Below are positions 34,991 to 48,200 of a DNA stretch of 64,000 nucleotides, one piece after another. The DNA is taken from positions 558,001-622,000 of the forward strand of contig JABAKD010000010.1 in NCBI GenBank assembly GCA_012845835.1, in the 5' to 3' direction. Positions within the stretch are counted from its first letter, which is position 1, and the number at the start of each line of letters is the position of its first letter. This DNA comes from Undaria pinnatifida. Its lineage: Eukaryota > Sar > Phaeophyceae > Laminariales > Alariaceae. Position numbers and translations under genes: made by a program. The notes beneath the pieces are model-generated. The model saw nothing but the letters and a program-made list of their open reading frames with translations. It made no database searches and had not been told where the DNA came from.

Positions 34991-35705
34991 CAAGCTGGGC
35001 CGGCCAAGAAACCCATAATCCGTCAGTCGGGCATATCTTTTGAACGACAGTGACCCACTGCAAACTGAGCATATCCTCGTAATCAGCCAGATGCGGTGGT
35101 CATTTTGAGCCCTCCAGCTTGAGAATCTGCGAAGTTGGCGCCGAAAAAAGTGTTTGCCACTAACGTTTCCTAGTTTGAGCATTTTTTTTCATGATCTGTT
35201 TGTGTTGCTTTTTCTAAAATTGCTCGAAATACAAAGTGGATGGAATTGGCTTAATTTTTGTGGGCATGTACATCTTGGGACGAGGAGTAGGGACATGCGC
35301 TTTTCACTTCATGGGTCACTTTCGTTCGAAAGTTATGGATGAATCCCTGAATTATATGGAAATTTGTATGCAGGGGCACTTCGGTGGAAACTTGGTCATG
35401 CACCTCTCAACTTTTGAAGTTAGGACCTGAAATTTTGACACGTGATTTGGACCGAGCCCACCAAAACAGTACTTGGCGAGCTCAAAAAAAAAAAAAACTG
35501 CCGACATACGGCCAGCTAAACGTTTTCCATGATCATGAAGTGGACGAAAAGTCAACGGATTTTCATTTTTTGTTTTGAGCTCGCCAAGTAGTGTCTCGGC
35601 GAGCCTGTTCTGAATCGCGTGTCAAAATTTCAGGTCCGAACTCGAAAAACTGAGCGGGGCACAGCGATATTTGTCTATTTTGAGCGTCTTGGCCGGCCCA
35701 GCTTG
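34991..35705. mobile_element. Inverted-terminal-repeat element with nested palindromes
   Basis: Perfect 19-bp terminal inverted repeats: CAAGCTGGGCCGGCCAAGA at 34991-35009 and its complement at 35687-35705. Inside, GGACCTGAAATTTTGACACG at about 35426 is mirrored by CGTGTCAAAATTTCAGGTCC at about 35616. ACTTGGCGAGCTCAAAA at about 35472 is mirrored by TTTTGAGCTCGCCAAGT. The 715-bp element carries no transposase, so it is a foldback or MITE-type element. A clear target duplication was not found. Confidence 0.7.
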
Positions 35706-36149
35706 TAGCAAGGAAGAAAAGGCACAACAGCTACCAGGCGCACTGAAGAAGTTTGCACCCGCTACCAAGAACCAACTGTCCTCCGGGAGCCGAGGCTTCG
35801 GCACCATGGCGCGGTTGAGTTGCGGCCCTAATAGATGCCCTGTTCCCTGCCTTGACGCGCATTCCATGCCTACCGATACGCACAAAAAGACCCGGGTTGC
35901 TTCTCCCTGTGGATTAAACGTGGGCGACAGTTTCAGATGCGTGTTTGGTTCTTCTGTATGCACCCGTCGAGACCTCACTTCCTTGGGTCTATCGTGAATG
36001 GTGAGCTCAGAGGAAATATCGTACCGGGGAGGCCGCTTTATGTTTTCTTATTTTAATATGTCCGGGCTATTGTTCAAGTCTTGAAGCGAGAGAAAGCCCC
36101 ACCCCAAATCAACCCGAATCACAATAAGAGTCTTTTACGAAACTACCCT

Positions 36150-36188
<39 letters not shown>

Positions 36189-36238
36189 CACTACCACTAC
36201 CACTACCACTACCACTACTACTACTACTACTACTACTG

Positions 36239-36286
<48 letters not shown>

Positions 36287-38553
36287 TAATTATTCCTACT
36301 GCTGCTGCTGGCTTTTGCGAGTGTGTGCTGCTATGTTGAACACGCCACCAAAGAAATATATATGGGCCTATTAATAAAATCCGACCAAAGTGTTAAGAGG
36401 CTGTGCTTAGTGGTACTATTAATATTAATGCGACTCGTACAGCACTGCTGGTCGTAAATCGACCCAACCCGCGAGCGTTGTGTGTATGTTCCCATCATTT
36501 TCTCCGGTGTATTGTATGTTATGTACTCTGGGGCTCCCTAATGAAGGTTAAAAACGACAAGTAAAACGTGTCTGCCTCTATGTCCCTAACTATTTACTGG
36601 TTAAAAACGACACGTAAAACGTGTCTGCCTGTATGTTCCTAACTCTTTGCTGCCAACCCTCGCCATGTCTTCTTTCGGTCGACCACGCCTGTCGCGCCGC
36701 CATCAATGCAACTCGGAACACCACCCCTCACACGATAACATATCATGCGCTATGGCCTTCTAACCGCATAAAACACCAGGTAGCACCTTCCTGGGCGTAA
36801 TTATAAGAGGGTGGTTTGATCTTAATAATAATCACCAAATCGATCCTTATATTCCCGCCCAAAATGGTATATACCATTATTTCGATGTGTAGTGTCGTCA
36901 ATGCCATCTCGTAGTTCCAATCGATTTCTGGTCGATCACCCTAAATGCCATCGATGCTACCACACATCGCCTTACTAGTGCATACCAGATACCTTGGAAC
37001 CAGGGTCTGCTGCTTCCCTCGCCTTGCTCTATTGTGCCAAACAGCGACGGTGGCAAAAAGAAAGTCCTTTATTTCCTGCGCCAGACCCTCCTGGCCTCAA
37101 AACGACTTCCAGGTATGTGCCGTTACAAAGTTTTACGTGGTCCCTGCGAGCAACCATCCTTCCTTTTACTCGTGTTTTAATACGTACTGTTCAACTCTTC
37201 AAGACTTCGTGTCCCACAACGATTGAGTTCGACTATGGATATCTTGCGACGCGCAACGGACATGCTCCACGGATACAACCATTGCGAGCCCCGCTGCGCC
37301 ATCATTGCCCTGCGAACCGAGCTTGCACGATCCTGGTGAACAAAAGTGGTTGCTCCTTCAGCCGAATTTCGTCGGGAGACCTCAACCAAATGCGCGTGTT
37401 CGTTTGGGGAAGGATGGGAACGATCGTATACTCGCAACTTCGGCCCAACATACATACGGGTCGGAGTGGAATGACGATCAAACGGTTGCCCTGTTGGATA
37501 CGCTTGGCGCACGTACTATAATAATAGTATTAATAGTAGGATGAGGGTTCTAAGCGGTAGCAGGGCGGTCAAAATTGCCCAAAAACGTTATCACATTCTT
37601 ACTGGCATCTAAACCTCGCCGCTAATTGGCTCGATCGAGTGTCGGTGCTAACGTTTCGCAGCTGCTGCCTCGTTAGACACCACCAAGTAAGTAGACAGCA
37701 TCTCGACCTATCGGCTTGAGTGGCGTTGCAGGTTTTTGGTTATTAATACCATATCGACCGAAAATAAGACTGTTAGGCAACAATGCGCGGTCTTCATCAC
37801 ACCCCCTCACAGTCTACGCATGTTCGAACTATATAGACTACCCTGGTATGCAAACATCTACCTTGATTCAAGAAAGACAGCGTAGCGTGCGACGCATAAA
37901 TCCCCGAATTCGCAGCTTGCCGCCTTAGCATCGACTAGATCGACGACTAGAATGCAATCCTCGCGCTTTGCACATGACATGACCGAACCTGCTACACACG
38001 AAGACTGCGGGCCCATGGACCATACAAAATAAAAACAAGCAACGCATGCGTATCATTCTACTAGCTAGCTTAATACCTGCCTATTTACCAAAGAAGGCTT
38101 CGCTAACCCCCTGCCTGTTCGCATTATCTTTGAGTCCACGCAGGAGTATAGACAAATTACATGGTGCTGCGGAGTCGACAAAAAACAGTTCGCTCCTTGC
38201 CTCTTGGCCCCCTCTCTACCCTCCACATCACAGATACTCCGTACAGCAAGCAGTTTTAAAGGAGGGTTCTGATTGGATTCCTTGGATGACGCCACGTGGC
38301 ATCCAGTGATATTCCACCAATCTAGATACGCCTTTATTACGCCTTTAAAACAATCGACCGACCAGAAAACTGCAGGTACCAAAATCCTTCTACATCTACT
38401 TAGAAAGCGTCCTACCAAAACGTTGAATATCAGACCGCTGACCACTGTCTGGGCCCTATTGGCCCTCGAAGCGTTCACACTTAACACCGTTATCACAAAT
38501 AATAATTAAAAAAAACTTTCGACGACCCCACCGTTCAGCCTATCCCCACTGAA
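35706..38553. other. Intergenic region between the convergent RING and CM1 genes
   Basis: It holds an ACT microsatellite at 36149-36286, two AAAACGACA(A/C)GTAAAACGTGTC copies at about 36550 and 36603, and stretches at 36.9-38.5 kb with interrupted frames on both strands. These might be an old mobile element, but I recognise no domain. Confidence 0.35.
36149..36286. repeat. (ACT)n microsatellite
   Basis: An ACT array with a CACTAC-variant centre. The poly-Tyr frame is a repeat translation. Confidence 0.95.
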
Positions 38554-40278
38554 TCATGGCAGTGCCCCAGCCATAGCCGATACATAACCTTTGCCCTTTC
38601 CCTCCGTACCCCCGCCCCCGCCTCCGGCCCCTACAGAACCCGCCCGATCCCGCGCCACAAAAAATTGAAAAATATGCTGGACATCATTTTCTAGCTCCAC
38701 AACTTCTCTACTCTTTAGCCCCCGCCCCCCATCCCCCGCCGGCGTCCCCAAGCCTCTGCCGTTGGAGTATAAACTATCGCTTTTGCCGCGTCGATGCCGG
38801 CCTGGCGTACCTCCTTTCTCCCAGGACTCGGGCGCGTCGCTCCCCCATTTGTCCTCATTTACCGGGGCAGCCGTCTCGTCCCTGGCACCGGCACCGTCGA
38901 CCGGGGTTTGTTTCCTCGCCTTGGTTTCCGCGAAGTCCCATCCCGCGCCGCGAGTAGCGCGGGAAACAGGCGGGGCGGCGGCGGCGGGAGCGGGGGCGGC
39001 GGTGGTAGCCACGGCCAAACGAAGCTCTCTGGCGACGGTTTCTGAAAAATCGACATCGCGAATAGCCGCCGCGAAGGCACCCGCTGCCGACATCTCGCCG
39101 GACAAGAAACCGTCAGCAGGCGTGCTCACACGCGTGCCACCACTGGCATCACCCCCCTGCCCCTGCAGGGCAACGCCCGATCGACGTTCTGGTGGTCGCT
39201 TAGAACTCGCACCACGAACGGCAGCATGTTTCTTCACATCTTCTTCAGCCGTCACGGCATTTGATTTGGAAGCGCGGCTCGACACAGCAGTGCGGGACAA
39301 CCTCCCGGCGCCTGCAGCGCTGCGGCCACCACCATCGCTGTCCCCCCTCGCAGGGCGAGAAGGGCCTCCCAAGCCACCAGCAACTCCCCTAAAATCCTCA
39401 CTACTGCGCCTCCCTAGAGAGGAGCGGCCGGACCATCCTCCGCCGTAGTGCAAGGGGCTTGCACCTCTCTCGCCTCTCCCCAGTCTTCCCTTAACCAAAC
39501 GAGAGCTCGGTTCTCGTCCGCGTCCGCCGACGTTCCCCCCCCCCCTACCACCGCCATTGTCACCACCACCGCCGCCATTTTTGACGGATTCGTTGAAGAA
39601 GCCGAGCGAGGACGATTTAGTTAGGCCACGGACGGGCCCGACCTCTCCTGACTGTCTACGACGATGGGGGCGAGGGTGACCAGAAGCAGCGGCTGCCCCG
39701 CCTGACGCGGCGCCGCCGTCTCGCCCGTCTCGTCCACCATCTTGAGGGCTTGGCGGGGGAGAACGCCCCGGCGGCCTCCAATGTTGCTGCTCAAAGCCCC
39801 GGCTTCTCCGTGGGGAAGGCGAGGAGTGCCCCTTTCCGTGACCGCGACCCCTTTCCCGTCGCGTAGCCGTGCCGTCCTCGGTAAGCCGCCGCCCCCTCGA
39901 GGAAATCGTGCTGTCCATAACCCTCTTGGGCGGCGGGAGCGACATGGTTTCTCTCTCGCGGCTCCCGCTATCTCCCCAAGCGGAAGAGGGGGAGGAGGAA
40001 CAATCACGGGGACACAAGCGCTTCCCATGCGCCCACCCTGTGCCATTGGCAGGCGCTCTGGCATCATTGCTTCGACCGTGAGGGTGGGGGGACGGTGTCC
40101 GGGACCCCGATCGCGGAGTGCGTCTACCGTTGGTTTTCAGTGATAGGAGGCGAGTGTCTAGCGTTGCCAGGCGTTGCTCCGCCGCCCGTCGCCTCTCCGC
40201 CTCCCGCTTGGCTGTCGAGACAGCCTGCTCGAGTTCCTTCGTTAGCCTAGCAATTTCCTCCGCCTCCACACAGGCGAC
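38554..40278 (-). CDS. CM1 gene exon 7: coiled coil then Arg/Ser/Gly-rich tail
   Basis: The acceptor CCTACTCCAG is followed by VACVEAEEIARLTKELEQAV, which continues the helix of exon 6 for about 50 residues. About 520 residues of low-complexity, basic, Ser/Gly-rich sequence follow, with SRTPSPHPHGRS-like SP sites. The exon stops at TGA 38554-38556. Confidence 0.8.
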   Translation of the reverse strand, partial: VACVEAEEIARLTKELEQAVSTAKREAERRRAAEQRLATLDTRLLSLKTNGRRTPRSGSRTPSPHPHGRSNDARAPANGTGWAHGKRLCPRDCSSSPSSAWGDSGSRERETMSLPPPKRVMDSTISSRGRRLTEDGTATRRERGRGHGKGHSSPSPRRSRGFEQQHWRPPGRSPPPSPQDGGRDGRDGGAASGGAAAASGHPRPHRRRQSGEVGPVRGLTKSSSLGFFNESVKNGGGGGDNGGGRGGGNVGGRGREPSSRLVKGRLGRGERGASPLHYGGGWSGRSSLGRRSSEDFRGVAGGLGGPSRPARGDSDGGGRSAAGAGRLSRTAVSSRASKSNAVTAEEDVKKHAAVRGASSKRPPERRSGVALQGQGGDASGGTRVSTPADGFLSGEMSAAGAFAAAIRDVDFSETVARELRLAVATTAAPAPAAAAPPVSRATRGAGWDFAETKARKQTPVDGAGARDETAAPVNEDKWGSDAPESWEKGGTPGRHRRGKSDSLYSNGRGLGTPAGDGGRGLKSREVVELENDVQHIFQFFVARDRAGSVGAGGGGGGTEGKGKGYVSAMAGALP

Positions 40279-43200
40279 CTGGAGTAGGACGTAACAAATA
40301 AGTTTATTCAGACGCTTATGCAGACAACGTATGAATCACACCTGGTATCACGCACGAAGCGACACCAAGAGAGACACACAACTACATCATAATCGGAAAA
40401 ATTGAGGAGGTGGGTGTGGGGGGGGGAGGGTCCGATTCGCCATGCTGAAATAACGTGGCAAGTTTCAGCCGCTGAACCGATCGTCGGGAGGAGAATTAGG
40501 AAAATATCCCAAGCACCGAGACCGAGGGATGGACGCGGGACACAATCCCGATTTTACGAGTCAGGGGAGGAATGGAGGCGGGGAAGGGGAGGGGGTCCTA
40601 TTCGTTATCTGAAAAAGCTAGGAAGTTCCAGCCATTACGCAGACTGCCGTAAAGATAACCCAGCTACTAGTAAATTTCCCCCGCTAACGTTGACGCAGCT
40701 TAAAAGGGGGTGCCAGGTATGTTTCAAGTGGCGTGGCGTACTCGCAGTGAACAATACCTGTTCTGCCGCCAGGCGCACGACCTCATTCTCCTCTCTTTGT
40801 TTCGCCAGGACCTCCCCCTGTGCCCGCAAACGCCTCCTCAAGGTCGTTACATCAGCGCGGAGCAACCGCATCGACGAATCTTGTGCCCCGACCTTGGCCA
40901 CCAAGAGGCTCTCTTGTTCTCGTTTCTTGGGCCCAAACCCGCCACCACCGCTGCCACGGCCGCTACTCCAAGGGTTCGGCTGCAAATCGACAGGAGAAGA
41001 ACCATTGTTTGAGACAACCATTGTGACAACCATGGCGACAACCGTTGAGGTTATGGCAGCAGCGTATGTTACATAACTTGGCCTAGCTTGGACGAAATGG
41101 CCGATAGCCCACACTATGTAATTCCTGACTACATTTTCGGGAAGACGGGTAACCCTTAGCCTTATGAACCCTTTCGCGATTTAATGAAAGTATAGCACGA
41201 AAAAGGACGATTTGGACGCTCTCAAGCGTGAATGAAGAGCATGCACCAGTTGCGCGAGTATCACCCGCTGCACAAGTAGCGCATAGCTCCTACACCGCAG
41301 TTCGGACCCCCCCCCGCCCCCCCGCCCAGCGGGGCGGGCTGGTTCGTGTGATCAATGCCGTAATCGACAGTAATTGACAGTAGTCCAGAGATATTTCCTA
41401 ATTTTATTCCCCACTGAAGTCCAAAATGGGTTAACTGGGTTCACCGGCAAGTCCCTCACGTTACCAATGTCGTCTCCAGTGCTTCTTCTGCGTAACATGG
41501 CGTGTTTTACTCGAGATCCGGCGGTTGGCTCGTCGTCAACAACACGGCGCCCGGCGGCGACAATACGAAGGCGAGTGTTCTCAACACGCTCTGCGCGGAG
41601 AGTTTCCTCGAGAAGCGATATCTGCGGCAAGGGAAAAAAACACAACCAAGAAGCAAAGTCACGCTCTGCGCGGAGAGTTTCCTCGAGAAGCGATATCTGC
41701 GGCGAGGGAAAGAAACACAACCAAGAAGCGAAGTCACGCTCTGCGCGGAGAGTTTCCTCGAGAAGCGATATCTGCGGCGAAGGAAAAAAACACAATAAGA
41801 AGCAAAGTCATTTACGCAAAAACGCCCAAGACGTCTAAGAGAAACGAAAAACCCGCCACAAGAAGGAAGGGCTTTACACAAAACCGTCTGCGAACGAGGA
41901 AAAGAAGCTACAAGAAGAAAGGGCGTCGCACAAAACCATACAGAGCAAAAGCAACATTAACATTGCACCCTTGCGCCTCCACAAAGCGCCTCCACAAAGC
42001 GCCTCAACAGCAATGAAAAAGCTCTTACGCTATGGTGCGTACTTGCTCCTCGCCTCCACAAAATGTCGACGATGGTTGACACACATTTGCACGAATCATA
42101 AGTACGTCACGCCGCCGCTCGCGCGTGAAGTAAGGGAGCCGCAAATTTGCTCTCGAACGCACCCTTTATCAACTACCAGGTATCAAGTATCAAGTCTTGA
42201 CAAAACTCTTGGACCATGGGATTCTGGGCAGACGAAACTGGTGCGTCACCAGATAACACGCGCTGCCTCGCTTCATACGGGAAATCGTGTACAGTAGGCC
42301 GGGCAGAGGTTCAACACGTACTACAGCGCTTCTCGTGAGCTGCGAATCAACAGCGCCACTCTGCCATGATGCGACATCGCACACGTCGTGTATTTTATGT
42401 AACTGCCATGCCGCGCCGAAAGGTAACAACGCCCTCATGTGCCCGTCACACGAGATAGCCGAGCCCACGAAAGCTTTGCCGGAACACCCTCCCGACATCG
42501 AAACCCTCCGACGTCTTGGATGCCTCCACTAACATTATAGCATCAAAATGCTGTACCTGGCACTGCTTTGCAGCAGCTGTGCTCGTCAATCACCAATCGC
42601 CACACCATAAAACCATCACTTAATCAAACCATAGCAGCATCAAACAATCAGGTGAATCAAATAACCCCTTATCAAGTAATCCCATAACAAACTCATCAGA
42701 GCATATTTGCCGAAGGACACGACAACGTCTAAACATACATATATATATATAAAATCATTCTTTGTTTCAGGGATTCGGTCAGGAGTTTTTTTTCGTCTCG
42801 GCCTGAGTGTGCGGTTCGCGGAACTGGAATTCTCGGTCAAATAGCTTCGTTCGAGCGCCGGCTTCGGGGGACGGCTCCAATGCCCCTCGCCCTGCCATGT
42901 CCGTTCCGCACATCGACGTGAACGCGGACGGATGCCGAGCGAGACAAGCGAAAAGTTGCAAAAATATCGCACGTCGAGGAGGAATTCCGGAGATTTTGGT
43001 TGTATCTTAACGTCTGCATTTACAAAATTGGCATCATTTCCAAACAGTAGTTAGTTGCTATTGTATTTGTATATATTTTCAATGTTGCGGTGGCATACTC
43101 TCGAGCGTTTGTTTTGCTTAACGTCTGCAGGGCTTGAGCGTTTATTTGTTTTGCTTGACATCTGCAGGGCTTGAACGAATGAAACACGTAAAAGTCTTCG

Positions 43201-45209
43201 GGGGGCGGTTCCAACGGGCAAAAGTCTTCGGGAGGCGCCCCAACGCCCCTCGCCCTTCCTTATCCGTTGGGCACCTCGATGTGAACCCGGATGGATGCTG
43301 AGCGAGACAGGGGAGAAGTTGTAAAAGTATTGTATTTTGATGAGGTAATCTTGCGACTTCGGTTGTATTCTAACATCTTCAGCGTCTGGATGATTCCAAA
43401 ATGGGCATAATTTCCAAACGGTAGGTAGTTGCTAAAGTTTTGAATTTTGCGGTGGTATTCTCTCGAGCGTTTGTTTTGCTTGACGCCTGCAGGGCTTGAG
43501 CGCGTGTTTATGATACCAGTTACACTGATCGTCGATTTTTCATCGAATGTTGCTAACTCATGCTCTCGCGCTATCCGCAAGTCAATTACTGCACAACGAA
43601 ACGAAAAATTATACGAGTACGCACTCGGGGGGATTCGAACTCACGAACCTGATCTATACCTACCTGTACCAGGCTCGAGGAAATAACCTGATACGCCACC
43701 GGGGCAGTGAGTGATATAGAGCCGGTCGCCCCGGTGGTCTAGTGGGGTTACACTCGAATAATATTACTACTGTTAATACTAGCGTTGGTCCTTGAGCTAA
43801 ATGACACCGTTGTGAGCTTTGTTGGCTTCATTTATTTGAAATAAATGAGAAAAGAAGGATCAACTAACTGCTGAAATCGCCCAGCAGCGTGGGTAGGTAC
43901 AATTCGACGCGAATCGACGAGGGAAGTAAATGCTGAATTCTTCTCGCGATAAAAAAACTAGGGCAGGTACCGTAGTGGGGATGGGGGAGGGGAGCCCGCT
44001 ATATGACCCCGGATCAAAGTGATACTACTGGGAGGGCGAGAGTAATGCAAGAATCACACTAAGTGGGATGGGAAAAAGAAGAGAAGTGAAGTGCATTACT
44101 AATACTGCTGCTGGAATAATACGATACCCAAGCAAGTTGCACCGATCGACTCGATCTGGACTGACTGCTGTTGTATTATGCGATTGGTCCATGTACAACT
44201 TCTTCTAGTCACACGCAGCGGACATGGTCAATCACCTTACTGGCCCCGGATGCTTGATTGAGCAAAACTATCATAAGAAACACACTCGACACGTTTCGTC
44301 GCCAGACTAAAGGGTCAGTCGGCGTGTACTCGGATTTATCCGATCGAAATCTGATGAATGAACCTCGGAAGGTAGCTATTAGTCTAGTCTAGTCTAGTCT
44401 AATTGTAATACATTGTTATGACTGTTAGTCTATATCGATATCTTGATGGCATCACCTTACATACTGTACGCGCAGACTATCATTGTGTGTGGTGACTTTT
44501 TTACTTTACCAAGTATTGAATCGAACGAGTCGAAGTGCTGCCCTGCCCTACCCCAAGCATGGGTGCCGGCGTATGCCGGTACCCATGCGGAGCCCTTGTA
44601 CGATACCATAATATATACCTGGTAATAGACAATAGGGCCTGGAAGCAACAGGAATCGTCACGCTGGCTGTATTTGGCTACAGACCTTGCCCTCACGTGTT
44701 TCTTTAGCCTGGACGCGGCTTCGTCTTCCACCTGGGCCCTCATTTCCTGGTCCTTCTTCCTTCTCGCTTCCGCATCTCGCACCTTAACACCAAGAAGAAA
44801 AATGGGCTTGTCGTTGGTGTTTTTGTATTTTTTTTTCCAAATTATGCCCTCTGGGTGAAACACATGTCGGAAAAAAGTGACCAAGAGACCAAAAAGTCAA
44901 CAACCTGCCCCCGGGTTAAGGGGTGTGATGTCATAGCCGAAGGATCGTAGGTGTATCGTAGGTGTATCATAGGTGTATCATAGGTGTATCATAAGTGTGT
45001 CATAGGTGTATCATAGGTGGATCATAGCCGAAGGACCTTCACAGTACGCGCACAGCGTGCTGATAACGTTACTGTAGGACATTCACAACACGCGCACAGC
45101 GTGCTGATAACGTTACTGTAGCTGTACGTTGGGGATCCAAATACTACCGCGCTGGTCGCCTCGTTTAGCTCGCTACACTTTACTTGGGTTCCAAAAGAGT
45201 TCACGTCAT

Positions 45210-45244
<35 letters not shown>

Positions 45245-48200
45245 CCACAACTGTATTTCATGTACATATGCGGTAATTGTCACCTTAGCTTGAAGGTTCT
45301 TGCAGTTGACCTCTATGCCGGCAAGGGCCTCTTGCGCTTGTCGCGTTCGATCCTCGGCGTGGGCTCTTCGCTGCGTGCACACAACACACAACACACAAGA
45401 AAAACAAGCAATAATAGGCAATAATGAAGCGATGGCGTCATTAATGTGTTTGTATACGGTATAGTTGGGTTAACAACATGCTTCGTTCGGATGATTCCAA
45501 CGAACGTCAATACTCAAGGCTAACCCAACCCAACCCAACCCAACCCAAGAAAAACATACTAGAAATGCCATTTTCGCCCATTTTACCCACAGCCTTACCC
45601 ACGAGATGTTTGTTGGATGTGACTGGCTCGGCCTTGGGTTACGATGTTTGTTTTTTGATTATTAAAAAAAAACCTGCGCGACCAAATTAGGTACTGGTAT
45701 CTCGCAAACACCCCATTATTGGACTACCGCTGTCATTGGACAGCAGGGCAACGGCTGAAAAAAATATAAATAAAAATAGGAACAGCAGGTTTGAAGGGTT
45801 GGTTTAGTTGGGGACCGGCTTATAGAGGTTCTCCAATAACGCATTAAGGCAGTCTCAATAAGATATAAGGCGGTCAACATCGCTTGGCGCGACTGGGAGT
45901 TGCGCCCATATCCTAGAATGATGACTAATGAATAATGATTAATGAATAATGACTAATGAATGATGACTAAGAATGATGACTAATTAACGATGCCTAATGA
46001 ATGATGACTAAGAATGATGACTAATGAACGATGACTAATGAATGATGACTAATGAATGATGACTAATGAACGATGACTAATGAATGATGACTAATGAATG
46101 ATGACTAATGAACGATGACTAATGAACGATGACTAATGAATGATGACTAATGAATGATGACTAATGAACGATGACTAATGAACGATGACTAATGAACGAT
46201 GACTAATGAACGATGACTAATGAACGATCACTAATGAATGCTTACTAATGAATTATGACTAATGAACGATGACTAATGAATGATTACTAATGAATGATGA
46301 CTAATGAACGATGACTAATGAACGATCACTAATGAACGATGACTCATGAACGATGACTAATGAATGATGACTAATGAATGATGACTAATGAATGATGACT
46401 AATGAATGATGACTAATGAATGATGACTAACGAATGATGACTAATGAATGATGACTAACGAATGATGAGTAATGAATAAGGCGGTCACATTGCTCTAACG
46501 TATAATGGCACACCACAGCACCAATTGCACACCACACCACACCACCGCCTTATACCGTACTGGGGAACCCCTTCTGTAGCTAGTTTCGCGGGTATCCTAT
46601 CGGGGTCAATACCAAGAGCACGTTCTGGTACATATCATCGAAACTCTCTTGTGGAAAACTTCGAGGTGTATGGCTGGGCGGCTGTAATATGGGTACGGAG
46701 GAGTGTATACTCGTTGGCAGGTTATGTCCGGGTAGGATAGTCACCCGGGTAGTACGTCTAGTACATCTAGTACGTCCAGAGGCAACCGCAACAAGCATCG
46801 GGGTAGGTAGTGTTTACAGAGTAGTATATTTTTATAATGTGTACTGCACTAAAAAAAATACGTACTACTGCTATTAATACGAGTGAAACACAAAATGGCA
46901 AGATACCCACGATCAAACACTGCGCACACAGTGACCGCTGTGCGATCGTGTTATTGTATTTCCTGCACTGTGCAGGGTACAGCGGTTGAAACGCTGCCTT
47001 CTGCCGTTCGTTGTATTATGGTAGCTGCATTTTTATTTATTTTATGTAACAGCTGTGGCTTCGAGTGCTTTTGCGGAAGACAAATTGAAGCCATGTACGA
47101 GTACTCTGTATTTCAAAGCTATTTTGTATACCTACATAGAAAATTGCACGCTCAAGTTCTGTAGGGTTTGTGGATTCCGGGTAACGGTATGGGGGCCTTA
47201 CAGAACTTCTAGAAGTTTCGGGTACGGGTATGGAAGTGTTACAGAACTTCCAGAAGTTCCGGGTATTGTGGCACAGGCGTATAGAACTCACAAAAGTTCC
47301 AGGCGGGTACAAAACATGCTGTACCCGTACCCCGGGTATTATGGCACGGGTCTTACAGAACTCACAGAAGTTCCGGGTACGGGTATGAAAGTCTCACAGA
47401 ACTTCCGGAAGTTCCGGGTACGGGTATGAATGCCCTACAGAACTTGTAGGGTAATACCCGGGGTAAATACCATACCCCGGGTACGGTTTGTACGTACGCT
47501 ACAGAACACAACCTTGAAAATTGTGTTTTACATGTTTAAATTTAACAAATTTCCTACCATTTCTAATTTTTGCCAGGGTATAAGTCTAAGGCTACATATA
47601 TATGTTACTATCAGGTACTGGAATGTATTACCAGGCATCGTGCCCGATACTATACGCAAACCTCATACTGTATGATACTATAACGTACAGCAGCTGTAAA
47701 ATCGGCCACAGGTGTGCCGGCATGTATGGCTTTTGCAGCATAACAAAGCAGGGGGGTGATCTTGGCGGTATCCTGCGGAGCTTCCGCGCGCCCGTAGTCC
47801 AGCAGTGGCATTAAACAGCGAAAAAACGGATTCAGCAAAGTAATCTCTATTGACTGCAAAAAAATCGCGATCAGCTTTTCTTCTTGTGTTTTTTTTTTTG
47901 CACACTTCTACTTTCCAGGTTCTGGATAAGCCGTGGTCGCAGGTGTCGTCCCTTCTTCCCCCCGGCTCTTGCCTTCAACTTCTATCGCGCATAGGGTTTA
48001 GCAATCCCACTGCTCGTCGATTTTTCATTGAGTGTTGCTAACTCACGCTCCCGCGCTTTCCGCAAGTCAGTTTGTGCACAAGAAAAAGTACCCACGAATT
48101 TATACGAGTATGCACTCGGACGGGCTCAAACTCGCGAAACTGACCTATACCAGGCTCTAGGATAACCTGATACGCCACCGGGGCGACCGGTTTGTGCTCA

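Noticed and set aside
36994-37544. Gene at 37.0-37.5 kb
   Set aside because: Frames on both strands are open but switch repeatedly, with no domain and no consistent splice sites.
38046-38509. Gene just downstream of the CM1 gene
   Set aside because: Frames on both strands of similar length, no recognisable family, no start context; left as intergenic.
41587-41801. CRISPR-like array
   Set aside because: The 75-bp units are directly adjacent with no unique spacers and carry a splice acceptor; the 14-bp array at 45916 has no spacers either.
47203-47413. Heat-shock elements
   Set aside because: Central TTCNNGAA fits, but the outer GAA and TTC are spaced by one base instead of two, so the canonical pentamer array is not met.
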